Assembly (NCBI GenBank): GCA_003024785.1
Contig: PUQB01000023.1
Span: 757,316-821,315, forward strand
Direction: 5' to 3'
DNA from: Selaginella tamariscina
Taxonomy: Eukaryota > Streptophyta > Lycopodiopsida > Selaginellales > Selaginellaceae
Length of the DNA stretch: 64,000 nucleotides
Each line of letters opens with the position of its first letter. Position 1 is the first letter of the stretch. Position numbers and translations under genes: made by a program. Shown one piece after another: positions 57,830 through 64,000 of the stretch. The notes beneath the pieces are model-generated. The model was not told the origin of the DNA, did not search any database, and worked only from the letters and a program-made list of their open reading frames with translations.

Positions 57830-60800
57830 CAACCGTGGACACGAGAGTTGTCCAGAAAAACATCATCGTCCGTTGGATTGACCACCTCTGACCTTTAAAA
57901 ACCCTGGGTTTCTAGCACGCCAAATTGCCCCATGGCATCCCCGTATAAAATACCACTGTGTGCCGACAATACTTGGCGGCTCCTCCACCACATCCAAGGC
58001 AAGTCCCGGCCTGAAGCTTGGGGGCTCATCCCTGTCAATTTTCACCGCCCATACTCCCGCAGACTTTGAGAGGAAACTTGCGTGCTCGCCTAAACACACT
58101 AGCTCCCAACTCACTAAGGCTCTAGGCTACTAACCTGTTTTACCACACGCATGACATGGGCCCTACTTCCTGCGCACACACACACTCCCAAAACAGTGTC
58201 GTTCAGACTCCAGAATTCCACAAGCATCACATCCTGGAATGGAAGTCCCCACACATTCCCACGCACTGCCAAGCTATTTTGCAGAAGCAACCACATCATG
58301 GCCTTGATTGCAGAGGGCCACGAACCAGACCATAACTCCCGCCCAAAGTCCTTGCTCATCCGCGGGGGAGCCCAGCCACGTGCAGGTGGTCCGCCATTTT
58401 GGACACTGGACGCTTGCCCAGTAACAACTTCCGGCCCAGCTGTGGCTGGTAGTTGAAGAAGCTACTTCCTGTCTCACCGCCTGTCCATCGCCAAGCCTTG
58501 GATTGAAATCCAGTTCTTCCACAATTCCCCCACCGAAAAGATACAGTAATCTCCATTCACCATGGCGGACACCCGGGTCAACACATGGGTTCTCTTGTCC
58601 ATATCCACAACGTGTGCTAGTCTGCACAGGACAGATCCGGCAATGGGTGATTGCCACACCATGCGGCTGCAATAACCCGTCTTCTCTGGAAACATGAAAT
58701 CTCTCCCTTCGTTGCCTCCATCATACACAAACCACACTGTACGAATGCCTTGCTCATCTAACAACAAGCCAATCTCCTGATTTTGTGGACTTGCGATTGC
58801 CAATCCCCCATCCGCCGCAGCCAATCTCGTGCGTATTCCAAAGACTTGATGGCCCGGCACATGGTGTCTGTGATCCCCTACCTACTGACCTTCCATCGTT
58901 GGATCCATTGAACCGCCAAACCCGGATCCCCTGTCTGCAGATCCTCGAGCTGGTGAAGCCGCCTCAAACCCGCTTATGCCACCGCAATCCCTCATGGCTT
59001 GTGGCATCTCTCCTCTCCTAGCATCCACCCTCCTCTGATTGCATCAATTCGTGAGGAAAGATGGGGTGCCTCAGATACTCTGCCCGACAGCCAGGAACCA
59101 CTGGATACAGTGCCTCTTTTAGCTTCTCCCACGTGCCCAGGAGCTTCCCAGTAAAGGACTCACAAAGCACAGGGAGCCGTAATGCGGACGCGGCAAGAAA
59201 CCAAGCGTTGTTCGGCGCCCATTGCACTGCTCTCCCAGACTCCCGAGCCGGTATCACCCTCCTTAATGCGTCTCTCAGTAGAACCTTCCACGACTATTGC
59301 CCTGGTGACAACCCCCTGATCACTAGCTTAACCAGCAGCTTGAGCTGCCTCTACTGGTGGAGTCAACCCTAGTCCTCCCTCCGACTTCGGCATAGTACAA
59401 GACTCCCACCTTACCCGAGCTTGGTACCTCATCCATTGACCAACTCCCTTCCAGATATATGCCCGCAACAGTGTTTCCACCTTCCGCATCGTCTCTGCAT
59501 TGATACTCCATGCTCCAGCAAAGAACCACAGGCTCCCAAGCATGACGCTATTGGCAACTGTGGCTCGGGCGGGGAAAGACAGCTTCCTTCGCCCCCATTG
59601 ACTAATGTGGCTAGCCACCCGCTCTAGAACAAACAAACTCTGTCTTACTGGATCATATCGCGCACCAACTGGAAGCATAGGTACCTCATGGTGGCACCTC
59701 TCACGACCCATTGGAAGCCCCATTCATTCCCCCAGTCCGGATGATCTCCATCGCCCAACCAGATCCCCTTGGATTTACCCCAATTCGTCTTAGCTCCCGC
59801 TGCTAAGTTGAACCGCTCCAGCAACCTCTTCACAGTATCCAAGTTTTCCACGTCACCTGCTAACAGAAGTCCCGCATCATCGGCAAATAGGCTGTCCACC
59901 ACTTCCTGTTGCACCGGTGTACCCTGGTTTGGGAGTGGGATGCCCCGTGGCCGTCTAGGTCTACAAGCCAAAAGGTGAGTGTGCATAAGAAAAAGATATG
60001 GTGCCAACGGGCATCCCTGATGAACTGACCTCTGAATTCCACCATACGACTCATCCGACCATTGAGGATCAAACAGCTTTTCAAGCACCAATACAGTCGG
60101 ATACCCATTGCACGAACAAGCGTGGAATCCCCTTTTTCACCATCACCGCCTCCATGAAGTTCCAGTCCACTCTATCATATGCCTTCTCTGCGTCGAGTAA
60201 CAACAAACAATAATCAGCTTGAAGCTCATGTGCACACTCACTCGCCATTAGCATCGTCGCCACGTTCTCATAGAGTTGCCTCCCCTTCACAAATCCACAC
60301 TGGGCCGAGCTCACAATTGACTGCATGATTGGTCTCAAGCGGTTCGCCAGCGTCTTAGCGACAATCTTGTAGAGTGAGTTCAGCATGGAAATTGGCCTCC
60401 AACTGCGGATCAGAGTGGGATCCGTTGAGCCTTCTTTGGGAAGCAAGGCTATCATCCCTTCTGCGTACCTTGCTGCCCATACTCCATCGTCAGGTCCTGC
60501 ACACACCTGGTCCATTACCTGTGAATAGCTGCCCCTAGCCAATGCCACGAATTCGCAAAAAAAGCCATTGGGATCCCGTCCAAGCCCGACGCTCTCTCTC
60601 CCCGTTGCAGCTCACACATTGCCACGCGCATCTCCTCCTCAGTAAATGGTAAAACCAATCTCTCCTGCATTTCCGGGGTGACACAGGGGCTAACAGCCGC
60701 TAATACCACCTCACCCGCCTGTTTGCGTGCTATTGACCAAGGTTCTGCTGAAAACAACCTTCTGAAATACTCCATGCCCACCTCCATCATCCCTTGTGGA

Positions 60801-62059
60801 TCATCATGTAGACGACCCTCTTCATCCTGGAAACCCATCACCGGCTTACTCCTCAACGTGGGTTTGATGGCTCGGTAGAATTCAGCATTCAACCTCTTCT
60901 TGTTGGAGTACCAGCGCTGCATCTGAAGCCTCATGCAGTCCCGAACCTTCAGATCTTCCAAGCCTTCCAAGTGTTTCTTCACCACCTCCTTACGGGCTAC
61001 CAACCACTCATTGTTTGGGTACCTACACAAGAGTCTATTGCACGCTGCCAAACTGCCATGGACAGCTCTCACTTTTTGAAGGGCGGACGAGTGTTTGGCC
61101 TTTTGACCTGCTCGACACCAACTAGACACCTCTTGTAAGAACTCATGAAGGGGCCAGTCAGGGTTCATGGCTCTCCGAGATTGCCAGATGTGCTCTAATT
61201 GGCCCCGTACCTCTGGATCATTCACATACCGAGACGTGATCGCAGCCGGACGTGCATCAAAGTCTGGTTTCGCCAGGATCTTGATGAATAACGACACCGG
61301 GGTGTGGTCCGACAAAGTGAACCCTTCCCACCTCCGCATCCATCTGCATTTCTCAAGCACCCATGCCGATCCATAGATCCTGTCCAACCGCCTGTGAAGA
61401 ACCCCTCCTCCCTGTGCAACACAAGACCTGGTGAATCGGGATGTGAGCCCAAAAAGACGGGGCCGCGAACAGATCCTGCACACCCATCGCCACCTGGAGA
61501 GTTCTCCATGCAAGCTGTTCCGCTTGCCATGTTGTCAACCCTACGTACCGTGCAAATCCACTTGGCGTATTTGTGTCTAGCTCCGGTTCAATCATGTTGA
61601 AGTCACCAAGAAGAATCCACTCATCCACATGGCCTGGCAAGGCCCCTTGTACAGTACGCCAGAAAATTCCACGCTGCCCATCCTCATTCGGTGCATACAC
61701 ATTGAGTATCCCAACTCGTGTGTGTTGCAATTGCAGGACCAGAAACTGGGCTCGGCCACGCACTAGGATACCATGCCTCTGTATCAACCTTGCCCACCAA
61801 CTACTGACACAGAGCAACGTGCCCTCTGTTCTACCAACCACTGGATTCCACATTCTTGTGTACCCTGCAGGATCCAACAGCCCTCTCCCATCATTGAGGC
61901 CGATATATGGTGTTCCTGGAATGCAGCCACATCCACCTTGGCCGATTGACTGCCGATCTCTACCATACACAATCCAAGACGCTCCCGCCTGCGTTGCTCA
62001 TACATGTCAGCATTCGCAAGCCCCCGGACATTCCACGTCAGCATATGGAGATCCGACAT
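57830..62059 (-). mobile_element. L1-like non-LTR element, ORF2 (endonuclease, reverse transcriptase)
   Basis: From ATG at 62059 the minus strand begins MSDLHMLTWNVRGLANADM, an APE-type endonuclease with FQEHHIS, NVYAPNED, LLGDFNMIEPELD, RLDRIYGSAW and LSDHTPVSLF to about 61250. Reverse transcriptase follows: ERASGLDGIPM (60590), WRPISMLNSLYKIVAKTL and GFVKGRQLYENVA (60400-60270), LLLLDAEKAYDRVDW (60200), HQGCPLAPYLF (60020) and FADDAGLLL (59880). ISQWGRRKLSFPARA and EGGLGL (59610, 59380) mark the downstream region. At least five frame changes occur. The C-terminal part to about 57900 has no clear motif and no poly(A) tail was found. Confidence 0.85.
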
Positions 62060-62261
62060 ATAGGCTAAGGAGAAGTTGGGTCAGGGATTTGACCCGATTC
62101 CTGCACCCACTCCAGAGTCTCCGGTAACTTTATGTTGCGCGCGTCCGCCACGAGCTCAGCTACCATAAAGTCCTGCTATGGTGGCTTTCCGTCTGGTTTG
62201 ACACACAAAGTGCCCAGTTGTACTTGCAATACACTCTCCAAGAAGGGGACCAACTAAGGCG

Positions 62262-64000
62262 TCAACGACGATTACCGCACACAGGTGCCAGCAAGGGTCC
62301 CGAAGTGCCTCCAGGCAACTTCATCACCAACAGCTCTTTCTCATCCGGCTTCCAATGCCACAAGTACAATCTGCACGGTTTTGCGGGCCAGGCTGGGCCC
62401 ATGGCCGCCTCCTTGTGTCTCACAGCCTCTTGCTCTTCTTTCATGTCTCTAAGCTCTCGTTCCTCCGACGTGAGGTGATTTAGAATGACATGCACTTGGC
62501 CCTTCTTTGTCCCATGTGGAGCATCCACTGGAGATCCCACCTTCTCTGTCTCACATGGAGCGTCCACCAGAGATCCCTGAGTGGAAGACCCTAGCTGTTG
62601 ATTCTGCATGCCACGTCCTTGCTTCTCACCAAACGGGGCTGCCAAAGTGGCCTTGCCAAGCTTGTGGGCCCTCGTGCTTAATTTGGTCTTTACCCCCTTC
62701 ACTGGTAGACCATCCATCTTCTTCTTTTTTGGCCTACTCCAACTCCTACGTGGTTTTGTCGATTGTTCCGCACCCTTATCCCCTTGAACCACAATTTCCT
62801 CTGCTTCCTCTTCTACATGCTAGAGGGCACCAAAGCGGCCGCCCATCGTAGTCAGCACAGGACGTATCGGAGTCTCTTGATTCCCCATCCGTGCACTCTG
62901 CTTCTTCTGCACAGGGGTCCAATCTCCTCCCTCTTTGTTCTTCTCCACAGGTATGTTCTCCTTTCCCCATGCTTGTCTCTTCTTCTTGGCAGCAAGAACT
63001 GGGCATGAGGCAATAACGTGTTCATTCACCTTGCAGAATCTGCACACAAGTCGTCCTCCCCGCAAGGTTACTTTTACAATCGCACCTTGTATCCGAACCT
63101 CCTTCGACACATCCTCTACTGTCGTGCCCCGAAGCTTCAACCTGACCGGGCCCTTCATTCCAGGCATTGTCTCCACAAAACCATACTCATATGCCCCCAG
63201 CACCTGGGCGAGGCACCGCATCAGTGGTTTGGAACGGCAGCAAAAAGTAGGAATGTCCCACAATTCAACCTCCAGATCCTCCTCTCTTGCAAGGTACGAC
63301 TCCTTCTCATGTGGGCAACACTCCGGGATCCACTTAAGGATTCTAGCCCAGTACGGGTCAGCACGTAGTGAGCGCTGTGCCAGAAAGACCTCCATGCAGG
63401 ATGCATCACTGAGTTCCCCTTCAAAACATCCACGCCCCAAGTTACGCATGGCCACCACTGAGCACTGCAAGCCAAGATCTCCCAAAGATGCATTAATCCA
63501 GTCTTTGATCTCTGAAGTAGGCGGGATCCTTCCTCCGAAGATCACAATGAACATGGTTCCCCGGGATTCCATTTGTTGTCTCTCTGCCTCCACTGCAGAG
63601 ATCTCCTCTGGTGTTAAGTCCAAGACCATCCGATGGCCGACTTCTAATTCTTACACATGGGACAGAGATGATCTAGCAGCCTCCTCAACCCTCGTCACAC
63701 CCGTCAGCATCGGCACTCTCACCTTCAAGGAATTAGGTAATGCCTCTTTCCCTTTCCATGCGTTCTTTGGCGATGCTGCTTCCACAAGCTCTGCTGGTTT
63801 ATCCTTCAACGACACCACTGTCTCCACTTCCGCGTGACCTCTGCGTCTCGAACTCAGCCTGCACTCTTCCCTGGGAGTACCCATCTTTTCCATTGATGGA
63901 ATCGGCTCCAGACTTTCTCCAGCTTTCTGATTCACCACCTGCTTCCTCGCACGACTACCCAACTCGTGTCCTGTCTCTGCAAGGCTCCCGTTTGTCACCT
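62262..64000 (-). mobile_element. L1-like non-LTR element, ORF1 (gag-like)
   Basis: One frame runs from the right window edge to 62262 with stops only at 63651 and 62820. It begins upstream of the window. The middle (63629-62820) has a DUF4283-like region (MFIVIFGGRIP...SEIKDWINASLGDLGL, AYEYGFVETMPG) and a CCHC knuckle CRFCKVNEHVIASC near 63040. A basic Lys/Arg tract follows at 62700. This is the usual nucleic-acid-binding first protein of plant L1-type elements, which works with ORF2 downstream. It is separated from ORF2 by about 200 bases. Confidence 0.8.

Overview
The window reads as repeat-rich nuclear DNA of a land plant. Three things point there: plant-type AAACCCT telomere-like tracts, an L-type lectin receptor kinase, and a phosphoethanolamine N-methyltransferase (PEAMT) relic. 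Introns inferred from reading-frame continuity are very short (43-61 nt in most cases). That is uncommon in seed plants and reminiscent of Selaginella-type lycophytes, but this placement is an inference and no species is claimed.

Layout. 1-540: end of a DUF7869-type element and AT-rich DNA. 541-6960: a composite repeat with two arrays of the 18-bp palindrome GGCGGGATTAATCCCGCC (544-1095 and 4680-6953), an AT-rich body and microsatellite/telomere-like DNA. 7068-7153: a strong hairpin. 7296-10395: a gene for a ParB-like plus DNA-methyltransferase-like protein. 10507-11829: an FCP1/NLI-like phosphatase-family gene. 12110-14760: Ty3/gypsy remnant (-). 14890-18745: DUF7869-type element (-) that contains an antisense, DNA-level copy of the ParB/methyltransferase-like gene. 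18770-24262: second, older composite repeat (-), broken by two solo LTRs of one family, each with a perfect 5-bp target duplication. 24468-27043: DUF7869-type element (+). 27060-31560 and 31980-33290: Ty3/gypsy remnants. 33300-37980: no genes seen. 38287-39549: conserved multi-exon plant gene with one membrane segment. 39640-41480: PEAMT pseudogene (-). 41699-43698: L-type lectin receptor kinase with one frameshift. 44130-46110: DUF7869 fragment, then the third composite repeat. 46148-57140: two degenerate Ty3/gypsy elements separated by a third copy of the LTR family. 57455-57665: 12-bp minisatellite. 57830-64000: L1-like non-LTR element (-) running off the right edge.

How the parts relate. 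Most of the DNA is transposon, with nested insertions that give a relative order: palindrome arrays first, then solo LTRs inside them. The host genes look ordinary except that nearly all carry isolated 1-2 base frame breaks, which may be decay or assembly error. Two things deserve most attention. One is the palindrome-array repeat family, of which a related single copy also sits inside a 61-nt intron. The other is the ParB/methyltransferase-like gene family, which has lost recognisable catalytic motifs and has been copied into a transposon with its introns.
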